Part shown: piece by piece, positions 56,441 to 64,000 of the stretch
Layout of the letters: the number at the start of each line of letters is the position of its first letter
Numbering within the stretch: the stretch's first letter is position 1
Assembly: GCF_013334205.1 (NCBI RefSeq)
Contig: NZ_CP054424.1
Location: 2,066,001 to 2,130,000, forward strand
Direction of reading: 5' to 3'
Source of the DNA: Rhodoferax sp. BAB1
GTDB lineage: Bacteria; Pseudomonadota; Gammaproteobacteria; Burkholderiales; Burkholderiaceae_C
Length of the DNA stretch: 64,000 nucleotides
Made by a program: the position numbers and the translations under genes
Notes under the pieces: model-generated
Database searches by the model: none
The model's input: only the letters and a program-made list of their open reading frames with translations
Told to the model about the DNA's origin: nothing

Positions 56441-58888
56441 ATGCCGCAAAGCCCAACCCAGAGCCAAGCCAGACTCCTGACCCCCGCCCTCCTCGGCTGG
56501 ATCACCGGCCTGGCCCTGCAACTGCAGCAAAGCGAACTCTGGCCCGCTGCGCCGTACGGTCTGCTGATCGCCACCGCACTCGCGCTGCTCCTTGTGCTCG
56601 GAAGACTGCGCCAACAAGCTGCCAGGCTCCTGTTGATCTTCACCAGCGCGGCCTTGCTCGCCCACGCCAGCACGGGCCTGCGCGCCACGCTCTTCCAGCA
56701 GCAGGCCCTGGACCCGACGCTGGAAGGCAAAGACATCAACATCACCGGCCGCATCAGCGCCATGCCGCAGTTCGGCGAGAACAGCACGCGTTTTCGCTTC
56801 AAGGTGGAAAGCGCCGTACAGAACGGACAGGCCGTGCAGCTGCCACCTCAGCTCTACCTCAGCTGGTACGGCGGCTTCCGCAACGAGGACGGCGCGCTGC
56901 TGGAACCCTTGCAGGTGGCCCCGGTGCTGCAGGCCGGCGAACGCTGGTCGTTCACGGTGCGGCTGCGTGCGCCACACGGGGCGCGCAACCCGCACGGCTT
57001 CGACTTCGAACTCTGGCTCTGGGAACAGGGCCTGCAGGCCACCGGTTATGTGCGCGCCGGCCCGCGGGACCCGCCACCGCAGCGGCTGGAACAGAGCTGG
57101 CAGCATCCCGTCGAGTGGGCGCGCCAGCAGGTGCGTGATGCGATCCAGCAGCGCGCACCCATCGTCACCGGCAGCCCGGAAGAAGAGCAGCAGGCCCGCG
57201 CCATGGGCATCGTCGCCGCCCTGGTGACGGGCGACCAGCAGGCCATCACGCGCAGCGACTGGGATGTGTTCCGCGCCACCGGCGTGGCCCATCTGATGAG
57301 CATCTCGGGCCTGCACATCACGCTGTTTGCCTGGCTGGCGGCCCTGCTGCTGCGCGGACTCTGGCGCAGTTCGCCGCACCTGTGCCTGGCCTTTCCGGCC
57401 CAGCATGCCGGTCTGCTGGGCGGACTGCTGCTGGCCGCCGCTTATGCGCTGTTCAGCGGCTGGGGCGTGCCGGCGCAGCGCACCATCCTGATGCTGGGCA
57501 CGGTGACGCTGCTGCACCTCTCGGCCCGCCGCTGGCCCTGGCCGCAGCTGTGGCTGTTGACCGCGGTCGTGGTGCTGGTCGCCGACCCCTGGGCTTTGCT
57601 GCAAGCCGGCTTCTGGCTGAGCTTCGTGGCCGTGGGCGTGCTGTTTGCCGGCGCCGGCCACGAGACGCTGGATACACCGCGCACGCTGAAGCAGCGTGCC
57701 TGGGGCCTGCTACGCGAACAGTGGCTGATCACGCTGGCGCTGGCGCCGCTGACCCTGCTGCTGTTTGGCCAGGTTTCGCTGGTGGGTCTGCTGGCCAATG
57801 CGCTGGCCATCCCCTGGGTGACGCTGGGGGTCACGCCGCTGTCCCTGCTGGGCCTGCTGTGGTCGCCACTGTGGAACGCGGCGGCGCAGGCCGTGTCGTG
57901 GCTGGGCTGGGTACTGAGCGGCCTGGCGGCGCTGCCGCTGGCCACGCTCTCGGTGGCCCAGGCCCCGCTGTGGGCCGGCATGGCCGGCGTGCTGGGTGGC
58001 CTGCTGCTGGTGCTGCGCCTGCCCTGGACCATGCGCCTGGCCGGCCTGCCGCTGCTGCTGCCCGTGCTGCTGTGGCAGCCGCCACGTCCGGCGCCGGGAC
58101 AGTTCGAGCTGCTCGCGGCCGACATCGGCCAGGGCAATGCCGTGCTGGTGCGCACGACCACGCACGCCCTGCTCTACGACGCCGGGCCGCGCCACGCCAA
58201 CGACAGCGACGCCGGCCAGCGTGTGCTGGTGCCGCTGCTGCGGACCCTCGATGTACGGCTGGACCGCCTGGTACTGAGCCACCGCGACAGCGACCACACC
58301 GGGGGCGCTGCGGCCGTGCTGGCGGCGCAGCCGGGGGCGGACCTGCTGAGCTCGCTGGAGGAGGCGCACGAACTGCACACCCTGCGCCCCAGCCAGCGCT
58401 GCGTGGCCGGCCAGGGCTGGGACTGGGATGGTGTGCGCTTTGAAGTCCTGCACCCGCAGGCCGAGGACTACGGCAAGGCCAGGCGCAGCAATGCCCTGTC
58501 CTGCGTGCTGCGCATCGGCAATGGCACGCAGACCGTGCTGCTGGCGGGGGATATCGAAAAGGCGCAGGAGGCCCGACTGCTGGCGGATGGCGCCGCGCTG
58601 CGCGCCGACTGGCTGCTGGTGCCGCACCACGGCAGCAAGACCTCGAGCACGGCCGCGTTTCTGGACGCGGTGGCCCCGCAGACAGCGCTGGCGCAGGCCG
58701 GCTACCGCAACCGCTTCGGCCACCCGGCCCCCGAGGTGGTGGCGCGTTATGCGCAGCGCGACGTGCAGCTGCTCAGTTCGGCGCAATGTGGTGCTGCCCG
58801 CTGGCACTCGGAACAGCCCCGGACGACCCGTTGCGAACGTCAGGTCCAGGCACGTTACTGGCAGCATCGCGCCTCGGTCACGCCCTGA
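56441..58888 (+). CDS. comEC: DNA uptake channel ComEC/Rec2
   Basis: An 815-residue inner-membrane protein that carries single-stranded DNA into the cytosol during natural transformation. It has an N-terminal OB-type domain, a central competence domain with many spans (about 250-530; HLMSISGLHITLFAW is typical), and a C-terminal MBL domain with LSHRDSDHTGG near residue 607 and LVPHHGSKTSSTAAF. The full length is intact. Its promoter must lie in or next to the repeat region upstream. Confidence 0.95.
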   Translation: MPQSPTQSQARLLTPALLGWITGLALQLQQSELWPAAPYGLLIATALALLLVLGRLRQQAARLLLIFTSAALLAHASTGLRATLFQQQALDPTLEGKDINITGRISAMPQFGENSTRFRFKVESAVQNGQAVQLPPQLYLSWYGGFRNEDGALLEPLQVAPVLQAGERWSFTVRLRAPHGARNPHGFDFELWLWEQGLQATGYVRAGPRDPPPQRLEQSWQHPVEWARQQVRDAIQQRAPIVTGSPEEEQQARAMGIVAALVTGDQQAITRSDWDVFRATGVAHLMSISGLHITLFAWLAALLLRGLWRSSPHLCLAFPAQHAGLLGGLLLAAAYALFSGWGVPAQRTILMLGTVTLLHLSARRWPWPQLWLLTAVVVLVADPWALLQAGFWLSFVAVGVLFAGAGHETLDTPRTLKQRAWGLLREQWLITLALAPLTLLLFGQVSLVGLLANALAIPWVTLGVTPLSLLGLLWSPLWNAAAQAVSWLGWVLSGLAALPLATLSVAQAPLWAGMAGVLGGLLLVLRLPWTMRLAGLPLLLPVLLWQPPRPAPGQFELLAADIGQGNAVLVRTTTHALLYDAGPRHANDSDAGQRVLVPLLRTLDVRLDRLVLSHRDSDHTGGAAAVLAAQPGADLLSSLEEAHELHTLRPSQRCVAGQGWDWDGVRFEVLHPQAEDYGKARRSNALSCVLRIGNGTQTVLLAGDIEKAQEARLLADGAALRADWLLVPHHGSKTSSTAAFLDAVAPQTALAQAGYRNRFGHPAPEVVARYAQRDVQLLSSAQCGAARWHSEQPRTTRCERQVQARYWQHRASVTP

Positions 58889-58960
58889 AACAGCCGGCAT
58901 TTGCAAACAGCCGGGGCCGTCAGGTATTTTCTGCGGATAATGGCAGGGACAGGAGTCAGC

Positions 58961-59836
58961 ATGGGTTTGCAGGTGACGGACATCGACCGGGAACTCGATC
59001 AGGCCAGATCGGAAGGACCGGTGCGCGACATCGTCATCCCGCCCTGCCCCGAGCTGCTCACCGCCCTGCAGCTGGAGATGCGCCAGACCGATCCCGACCC
59101 GGCCGAGATCACGCGCATAGCCGGCAGTGACGTGGCCATGGCCGCGGCCCTGATGCGCATGGCCAACAGCCCCCTGTATTCCCGCGCCCGCCCCGCCAAT
59201 ACCGTGGCCGAAGCCGTGACCATGCTGGGCCTGGGCCAGGCCGCCTCCATCCTGACCGGTTTCCTGGCGCGCAGCACCATCCGCGTCAACTCACCGCTGG
59301 TCGAACACTTCTGGGAAACCTCGACCCGCCGCTCGCTGGCCATGGCCTATATCGCCCGCCAGCTCTATGGCGTGGACGCCGACGTGGCGCAGACCTGCGG
59401 CCTCTTCATGCACGTGGGCATCCCCATCCTGCTGCAGGGCGTGCGCGGCTACGCCGGCACGCTGGCCGAAGCCATGGCGCGGCAGGACCGCAGTTTCACC
59501 GAGACCGAAAACGCCGTGCACCGCACCGACCACGCCGTGGTGGGCGCCATCGTCGCGCGCACCTGGTTCCTGCCGCCGGTGATTGCCTTTGCCATCCGCC
59601 TGCACCACGATTTCAGCGTGCTGCGCGTGAGCTCCATTCCGGCCGGGGTGCGCACGCTGGTGGCGCTGGCCGCTGTGGCCGAGCACCTGGTAGCCGATTT
59701 CGAAGGGGTCCAGCAGCAACGCGAATGGGAGCGTTTTGGCCCGGCCTGCCTCAGTTATCTGCAGATCGGCGAATCCGAGGTGGACCTCTGGGTCGATACG
59801 CTGCACCCGGTATTCGAGGCCGTTGTGCTGGCCTGA
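58961..59836 (+). CDS. HDOD-domain signalling protein
   Basis: A 291-residue protein with the HDOD fold (metal-dependent phosphohydrolase relative lacking the metal site). CPELLTALQLEMRQTDPDPAEIT, then MANSPLYSRARPANTVAEAVTMLGLGQ, in pieces, are typical. HDOD proteins regulate signalling, chemotaxis or type IV pilus functions without an enzyme activity. The start at 58961 has an AGGAG site; in-frame ATGs 21 and 60 bp upstream have weaker signals. Its last 82 bp overlap the 3' end of mltB on the other strand. Confidence 0.87.
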   Translation: MGLQVTDIDRELDQARSEGPVRDIVIPPCPELLTALQLEMRQTDPDPAEITRIAGSDVAMAAALMRMANSPLYSRARPANTVAEAVTMLGLGQAASILTGFLARSTIRVNSPLVEHFWETSTRRSLAMAYIARQLYGVDADVAQTCGLFMHVGIPILLQGVRGYAGTLAEAMARQDRSFTETENAVHRTDHAVVGAIVARTWFLPPVIAFAIRLHHDFSVLRVSSIPAGVRTLVALAAVAEHLVADFEGVQQQREWERFGPACLSYLQIGESEVDLWVDTLHPVFEAVVLA

Positions 59837-60960
59837 GCATCGGCCGACGACTGGCCCTGCGAGCGCGCCGCCGCCACGGCCTGGCCCAGTTCGATCACCG
59901 CCAGCGCGTAATAACTGCTCCAGTTGTAGCGTGTGATGGCGTAGAAATTTTCCGTCCCGGCCACGTAACTGGGCGAGTAATCGCCGTTCTGCAACTCCAC
60001 CAGGGCCAGCGGCCCCGCATGCTGGCGGCCGCCGGCGCCCAGCATGATGCCCCTGGCCTTGAACTGCTCGACCGGGAAGGTCGGTTTGATGTCAGGGGCC
60101 AGCAGGGTCGGCATGTCCAGGCGCTCGTAGTCGAAATCCACCGGGTAGTGGGTGGGCATGCCCGGTTGCCAGCGATGCGCCTTGAAATAACTGGCCACCG
60201 AGCCGATGGCATCGGCCGCGCTGTCGACCAGGTCGACACGGCCGTCGCCATCGAAATCGACGGCGTAGGCGGCCCAGCTCGAGGGCATGAACTGCGGAAT
60301 GCCCATGGCCCCGGCATAACTGCCGCGCGCCTTGAAAGGATCAGTACCGGCCTGCTGGCTCAGTTGGAGGAAGGCCCCGAGTTCGGCACGGAAAAAGGCC
60401 GTGCGCTGGGCCGCGCGGGGGTGCTCGGCGGGGAAGTCGAAGGCCAGGGTCGCCAGGGCATCCAGCACGCGGTAACGGCCGAGGTGGCGTCCGTAGTAGG
60501 TCTCCACGCCGATGATGCCGATGATGATCTCGGCCGGCACACCATAGGTGCTGCTGGCGCGTTCCAGCAGTTCGCCATGGGCCTGCCAGTAGGCGACACC
60601 CGCCTGGATGCGCTCGGTTTCCAGAAAGCGGCTGCGGTACTGCTGCCAGTTCCGGGGCAGGGTGACGGGCGGCGGCGTGATCAGTTTCACCACCTGCGGC
60701 ACGTGGCGGGCCTTGCCCAGGGTGCGACGGACCCACTTGCGATCCAGGCCGTGGCGTTCGGCGATCTCGTCCGCCAGCGCCATGGCCTCGGGACGAGCGG
60801 CATAGGACGGACCGCTGCCTTCGATCAGGGCGACAGCCGTGTTCTGCACGCGCTTGAGGCGGGCCTTCTGGGTCGCCGTGGCCTGTACCGGCAAGGCGCA
60901 GGCCAGCAGGAACAGCAGGGCCGTCAGCAGCGGGGGGAAAATCAAACGTCGATTGCTCAC
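59755..60960 (-). CDS. mltB: lytic murein transglycosylase B
   Basis: A 401-residue exported enzyme that cuts the glycan strands of peptidoglycan, leaving 1,6-anhydro ends. The N-terminus is a signal peptide, possibly with lipobox LLAC (C21). The catalytic glutamate is E153 in GVETYYG; YAGAMGIPQFMPSSW and FYAITRYNWSSYYA are family blocks. It overlaps the transglutaminase gene by 4 bp. The last 30 residues or so, after AVAAAR, look like an unstructured tail; the part encoded by the overlap with the HDOD gene is rich in S, T and Q. Confidence 0.93.
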   Translation of the reverse strand: MSNRRLIFPPLLTALLFLLACALPVQATATQKARLKRVQNTAVALIEGSGPSYAARPEAMALADEIAERHGLDRKWVRRTLGKARHVPQVVKLITPPPVTLPRNWQQYRSRFLETERIQAGVAYWQAHGELLERASSTYGVPAEIIIGIIGVETYYGRHLGRYRVLDALATLAFDFPAEHPRAAQRTAFFRAELGAFLQLSQQAGTDPFKARGSYAGAMGIPQFMPSSWAAYAVDFDGDGRVDLVDSAADAIGSVASYFKAHRWQPGMPTHYPVDFDYERLDMPTLLAPDIKPTFPVEQFKARGIMLGAGGRQHAGPLALVELQNGDYSPSYVAGTENFYAITRYNWSSYYALAVIELGQAVAAARSQGQSSADAQASTTASNTGCSVSTQRSTSDSPICR

Positions 60961-62975
60961 TTGGGCCAGCTCAGTTCTTTCAGTTCGCGTCGCAAGGCCG
61001 CCAGGTCACCCGCTGCGTTGCGCCCATCGCGCGACGCATAACGTCGTTGCTCATAACGCTGCAACCAGGCCTGGATGGCCTGCACCCGATTGTCCTTGGG
61101 ATCGTGGGTTTGCGCCAGTCGCTGCGCCATCTCGCGTGGCGTCACTGCCGCACCCAGGGGCAGGCCGGCCTGCAGCAGCCGGCTGCGCACGCGCTCGTAC
61201 AGGCGCTGCCACGGGTCCTGGCGCCGGCGCTCCCAGCGTGTCCAGGCCGCCCCGGCCAGGCTGGCCGTGACCAGGACACCCAGCAGCAGGTAACCCAGGT
61301 CTTCCCAGCTCGGCGCCTCGAAACCCAGTGCGCGCAGGAGGTTGAGCTGGCGGCTCTGCGTGTAGTTCAGCACCCGCTGGTTCCAGGCATTGTTGACCGC
61401 CTCCCACAGGGCTCGCACGCCCTGCATCAGGTTGGGGCTGACCACCGTGCCCACCGCTGTGGCAATGGCCCCGCGTGGTGCCACCAGGCGCTGCAGGGAA
61501 CCGATGCGCCCGGGCGAGACCGCTGCCGTCGGGTCGACCCGCAACCAGCCCTGGCCGGCCAGCCAGACTTCGGTCCAGGCATGGGCATCGCTCTGGCGTA
61601 CCACCCAGAAATTATCAACGGTGTTGCGCTCGCCGCCCTGGTAGCCGGTGACGATGCGCGCCGGGATGCCCGCGGCGCGCATCACCACGACGAAGGCCGA
61701 GGCCAGGTGCTCGCAGAAACCCAGCTTGCGGTCGAACCAGAACTCGTCTGCCGTGTGCTGGCCGTATTCGCCAGGCTCCAGGGTATAGGTGTAGCCCCCT
61801 GTGCGCAGATGGTTCAGGACGCGGTTGATCAGCGCCACCGGGTCGTTGCCGGTTTCACGGCTGAGCTCCATCGCCCACTGCAGGGTGCGCGGGTTGAAAC
61901 CGCGCGGCAAGCTCGTGTAGTCCTGCAGGCTGGCCAGCATGCGCTGCGGGCCATGGCGGAATTCGGTATGGCTCTGCGCCCGGTAGCGCAGCAGGTCGTT
62001 GACGGGGCTGCTGGCGCGCCACTGCAACTCCTCGCTCATGCGCGCCACCAGATCGCCCGGCAGCTCGGGCGCAACGGCGGTAGCGTCCAGCATGAGCAAC
62101 CAGGGACGGTTATGAGGCTCCAGCGTGACCTCGTAGCGCAGCGGCGCACCGCGCACCTGCAGGTCGGCGCGTGGCTGCATGGACGGCGGGAAGCTGGCCT
62201 GCAGGGGCGCCCATTCACGCCCGTCGAAGGTGGAGAGCACCGGCCCGCGGAAATACAGCGTGCCCTGCAGCGGCGGCGGTGTGCCGTCTTCGAAGCGCAG
62301 GCGCAGGGCCACGCTGTCGTCCAGCGCCAGGCTGGCGATGTTGCCCACCTGCATGCGCTGCGACAGGCCGCTGCGCCCGCTCAGGGCGTCGCCCGGTGTG
62401 CCCCACAGCGGCGACAGGCGCGGGAAGAGCAGGAACAGCAGCACCATGATGGGTGCGCCCAGCAGCGTCATGCGGGTGGCCATGCGCGCCGACTGCCACA
62501 GCGAGGGCCGGCCCGCCGGCATGTGGCTGTTGACCAGCGCGGTCAGCAGGCCCATCAGCCCCAGCAGCATGGCCGCGGCCGTGGGCAGGGACTGCGAGTA
62601 GAAGAAATTCGTCAGCATCGTGAAGAAGCCGAGGAAAAAGACCACGAAGGCATCGCGCCGCGCGCGCAGCTCCAGGGTCTTGAGCGCCAGCAGCACCACG
62701 ATCAGCGTCACCCCGGCGTCACGCCCCAGCAGGGTGCGGTGCGTGAGCCAGGTCGCGCCCACGGTGAGCACCAGGGCCGCCAGCAGCCACCAGCGGCCCG
62801 GCAGCGGACGCAGGGTGAAGGCCAGCCAGCCACGCCAGAGCAGCATGCCCGCGGCCATGGCGCTGCACCACCAGGGCAGGTGGGCGGCGTGCGGCAGCAG
62901 CACCCAGGCGATCACGGCCAGCAGGAACAGGGTGTCGCGGCTGTCGCGCGGAAGATTGGCAAACGGGTTCGTCAT
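60957..62975 (-). CDS. TgpA-type (DUF3488) transglutaminase-like membrane protein
   Basis: A 672-residue inner-membrane protein. About five to six N-terminal spans, a periplasmic transglutaminase domain and a final span (near 565) with a cytosolic tail are visible. The catalytic cysteine is in LGFCEHLASAF (about residue 420), the histidine in DAHAWTEVW (about 464) and an aspartate in VDPTAA (about 480). TgpA of Pseudomonas is essential for envelope integrity. The gene usually goes with moxR-DUF58, which lie 5 kb away in this window. It is coupled to mltB by a 4-bp overlap. Confidence 0.93.
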   Translation of the reverse strand: MTNPFANLPRDSRDTLFLLAVIAWVLLPHAAHLPWWCSAMAAGMLLWRGWLAFTLRPLPGRWWLLAALVLTVGATWLTHRTLLGRDAGVTLIVVLLALKTLELRARRDAFVVFFLGFFTMLTNFFYSQSLPTAAAMLLGLMGLLTALVNSHMPAGRPSLWQSARMATRMTLLGAPIMVLLFLLFPRLSPLWGTPGDALSGRSGLSQRMQVGNIASLALDDSVALRLRFEDGTPPPLQGTLYFRGPVLSTFDGREWAPLQASFPPSMQPRADLQVRGAPLRYEVTLEPHNRPWLLMLDATAVAPELPGDLVARMSEELQWRASSPVNDLLRYRAQSHTEFRHGPQRMLASLQDYTSLPRGFNPRTLQWAMELSRETGNDPVALINRVLNHLRTGGYTYTLEPGEYGQHTADEFWFDRKLGFCEHLASAFVVVMRAAGIPARIVTGYQGGERNTVDNFWVVRQSDAHAWTEVWLAGQGWLRVDPTAAVSPGRIGSLQRLVAPRGAIATAVGTVVSPNLMQGVRALWEAVNNAWNQRVLNYTQSRQLNLLRALGFEAPSWEDLGYLLLGVLVTASLAGAAWTRWERRRQDPWQRLYERVRSRLLQAGLPLGAAVTPREMAQRLAQTHDPKDNRVQAIQAWLQRYEQRRYASRDGRNAAGDLAALRRELKELSWPK

Positions 62976-63058
62976 GCGTGCAATTCATGTGGGCGGCAGA
63001 CCCGGCAACAACAATAACCGACAATGACGCGCTTTGCTTTCATCCCCCTGGAGTCCCC

Positions 63059-63514
63059 ATGAGCATCAACGACAAACTCAAGCAGCTCGGCATCACCCTG
63101 CCCCCGGTGGCCACACCGGCTGCCGCCTATGTTCCCTATGTGCAGACCGGCAAGCTGGTCTTCCTGAGCGGCCACATCGCCAAGAAAGACGGCAAGCCCT
63201 GGGTCGGCCAGTTCGGCAAGACCATGAGCACCGAAGAAGGCAAGGCCGCGGCGCGTGCCGTGGCCATCGACCTCATGGGCACGTTGCAGGCGGCCGTGGG
63301 TGATCTCCAGCGCGTCAAGCGCATCGTCAAGCTCATGTCCCTGGTCAATTCCACACCGGACTACACCGAGCAGCACCTGGTGACCAATGGCGCCAGCGAA
63401 CTGCTGGGCCAGGTCTTCGGCGACAAGGGCGCGCACGCACGCAGCGCCTTTGGCGTGGCGCAGATTCCGCTGGGTGCCTGTGTGGAGATCGAGCTGATCG
63501 CCGAGGTGGACTGA
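63059..63514 (+). CDS. Rid-family (YjgF-like) protein
   Basis: A 151-residue cytosolic protein. AYVPYVQTGKLVFLSGHIAK and ARSAFGVAQIPLGACVEIE are the Rid blocks; the arginine that binds carboxylates of enamine or imine intermediates is present. Rid proteins destroy reactive 2-aminoacrylate and similar species. It is longer than RidA (about 128 residues), as in the Rid branch usually called YjgF/Rid6-7. The start at 63059 has a GGAG site. It is divergent from the transglutaminase gene. Confidence 0.9.
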   Translation: MSINDKLKQLGITLPPVATPAAAYVPYVQTGKLVFLSGHIAKKDGKPWVGQFGKTMSTEEGKAAARAVAIDLMGTLQAAVGDLQRVKRIVKLMSLVNSTPDYTEQHLVTNGASELLGQVFGDKGAHARSAFGVAQIPLGACVEIELIAEVD

Positions 63515-63522
63515 AAACACCA

Positions 63523-63543
63523 GGGGCCTGTTTAGCAGGCCCC
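63523..63543. terminator. hairpin between convergent genes
   Basis: GGGGCCTG-TTTAG-CAGGCCCC forms an 8-bp stem, 8 bp after the Rid gene stop and before the end of the chemoreceptor gene on the other strand. No T-run follows. Confidence 0.5.
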
Positions 63544-63566
63544 GGGGGTGGACGGTCAGACGACAG

Positions 63567-64000
63567 TCAGAAGGTTTCCCAGTCCTCGTCGCTGCCCGCC
63601 TTGGCCGGGGCAGCAGAGGCTGCCGGCCGGGCAGGCGGCAAGGCCGCCGATGCCTTGGCGGGTGCCAAGCGGGCTGGCGTTGCCCTGGGTGCCGTGGGCG
63701 CAGGACGCGACAGGGCGACTGGCGGTGGCGCGCTCATGTACTGCGCGGCACGCTGCGGAGGCATCGCCGCATGGCCCGCCAGCTTGAACACCGCCACGGC
63801 CTGGGCCAGCTGGTCGGCCTGTTCGCGCAGGCTTTGGGCAGCGGCAGCGCTTTGCTCCACCAGGGCTGCGTTCTGCTGGGTCATCTGGTCGAGGTTGGCG
63901 ATCGAGGTGTTGACCTGGGCGATGCCGGTGCTCTGCTCGCCGGCGGCAGCGGTGATCTCGCTGATCACGTCGGCCACGCGACGCACCGACTGCACGATCT
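63567..64000 (-). CDS. methyl-accepting chemotaxis protein (partial, C-terminal part)
   Basis: The last 144 codons of a chemoreceptor gene, whose 5' part lies beyond the right edge of the window. The visible part has the end of the signalling helix (ISEITAAAGEQSTGIAQVN, QMTQQNAALVEQSAAAA), typical of Tsr-like class 36H receptors. A flexible A/P-rich tail of about 55 residues and the terminal DWETF follow. This ending is close to the NWETF that tethers CheR and CheB in E. coli receptors. Confidence 0.93.
   Translation of the reverse strand, partial: IVQSVRRVADVISEITAAAGEQSTGIAQVNTSIANLDQMTQQNAALVEQSAAAAQSLREQADQLAQAVAVFKLAGHAAMPPQRAAQYMSAPPPVALSRPAPTAPRATPARLAPAKASAALPPARPAASAAPAKAGSDEDWETF

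Overview
The window is high-GC, densely coded chromosomal DNA. The gene content points to a betaproteobacterium of the order Burkholderiales, most likely family Comamonadaceae. The signs are a pmd-type protocatechuate 4,5-cleavage operon with a divergent LysR regulator, several Liv-type ABC uptake systems, a Bug/TctC binding protein, a grpE-dnaK-dnaJ cluster behind a sigma-32 promoter, and short dispersed hairpin repeats of a kind familiar from that family. No rRNA, tRNA, CRISPR array, prophage or transposase gene was seen.

Layout. 1-4292: end of a Spy-like lipoprotein gene, a zinc-sensing (CZB) diguanylate cyclase, and a single-chain MmeI-type restriction-modification enzyme whose recognition domain is lower in GC. 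4368-12827 (minus): the protocatechuate operon, read from right to left as binding-protein-like gene, pmdE, pmdF, SBP lipoprotein, pmdD, pmdA, pmdB, pmdC, then an aldo/keto reductase and an alpha/beta hydrolase. The LysR regulator and aroE follow on the plus strand. 14871-23046: an MBL lipoprotein, an orphan Bug protein, livFGMH, and two Liv-type binding proteins; a 268-bp nested inverted-repeat element sits between livH and its binding protein. 23240-25636: a MetE-like methyltransferase, a ComFB protein and an amidohydrolase.

25739-38020 (plus): one long operon for hydroxycinnamates (ferulate, coumarate, caffeate and their esters or dihydro forms). It holds an enoyl-CoA hydratase, a feruloyl-CoA synthase, an SDR dehydrogenase, a complete ABC importer with a fused LivM-LivG protein, a tannase/feruloyl-esterase lipoprotein, an acyl-CoA dehydrogenase and a MarR regulator. 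Its promoter carries a perfect inverted repeat in the spacer. The two catabolic blocks fit together: side-chain removal from hydroxycinnamates gives vanillate- or protocatechuate-type acids, and the pmd operon takes protocatechuate to pyruvate and oxaloacetate.

38220-64000: general genes. These are an HxlR-type regulator, an FKBP gene with an apparent 1-base frameshift, grpE-dnaK-dnaJ, a beta-CASP nuclease-like protein, a truncated EptA-like membrane protein, a PAS-GGDEF protein, a nitronate monooxygenase-like protein, an acyl-CoA dehydrogenase with etfAB, a MscS channel, a Tat-exported DsrE-like protein, a histone-deacetylase-like hydrolase, moxR-DUF58, a repeat-rich gap, comEC, an HDOD protein, mltB with a TgpA-type transglutaminase, a Rid protein, and the end of a chemoreceptor gene.
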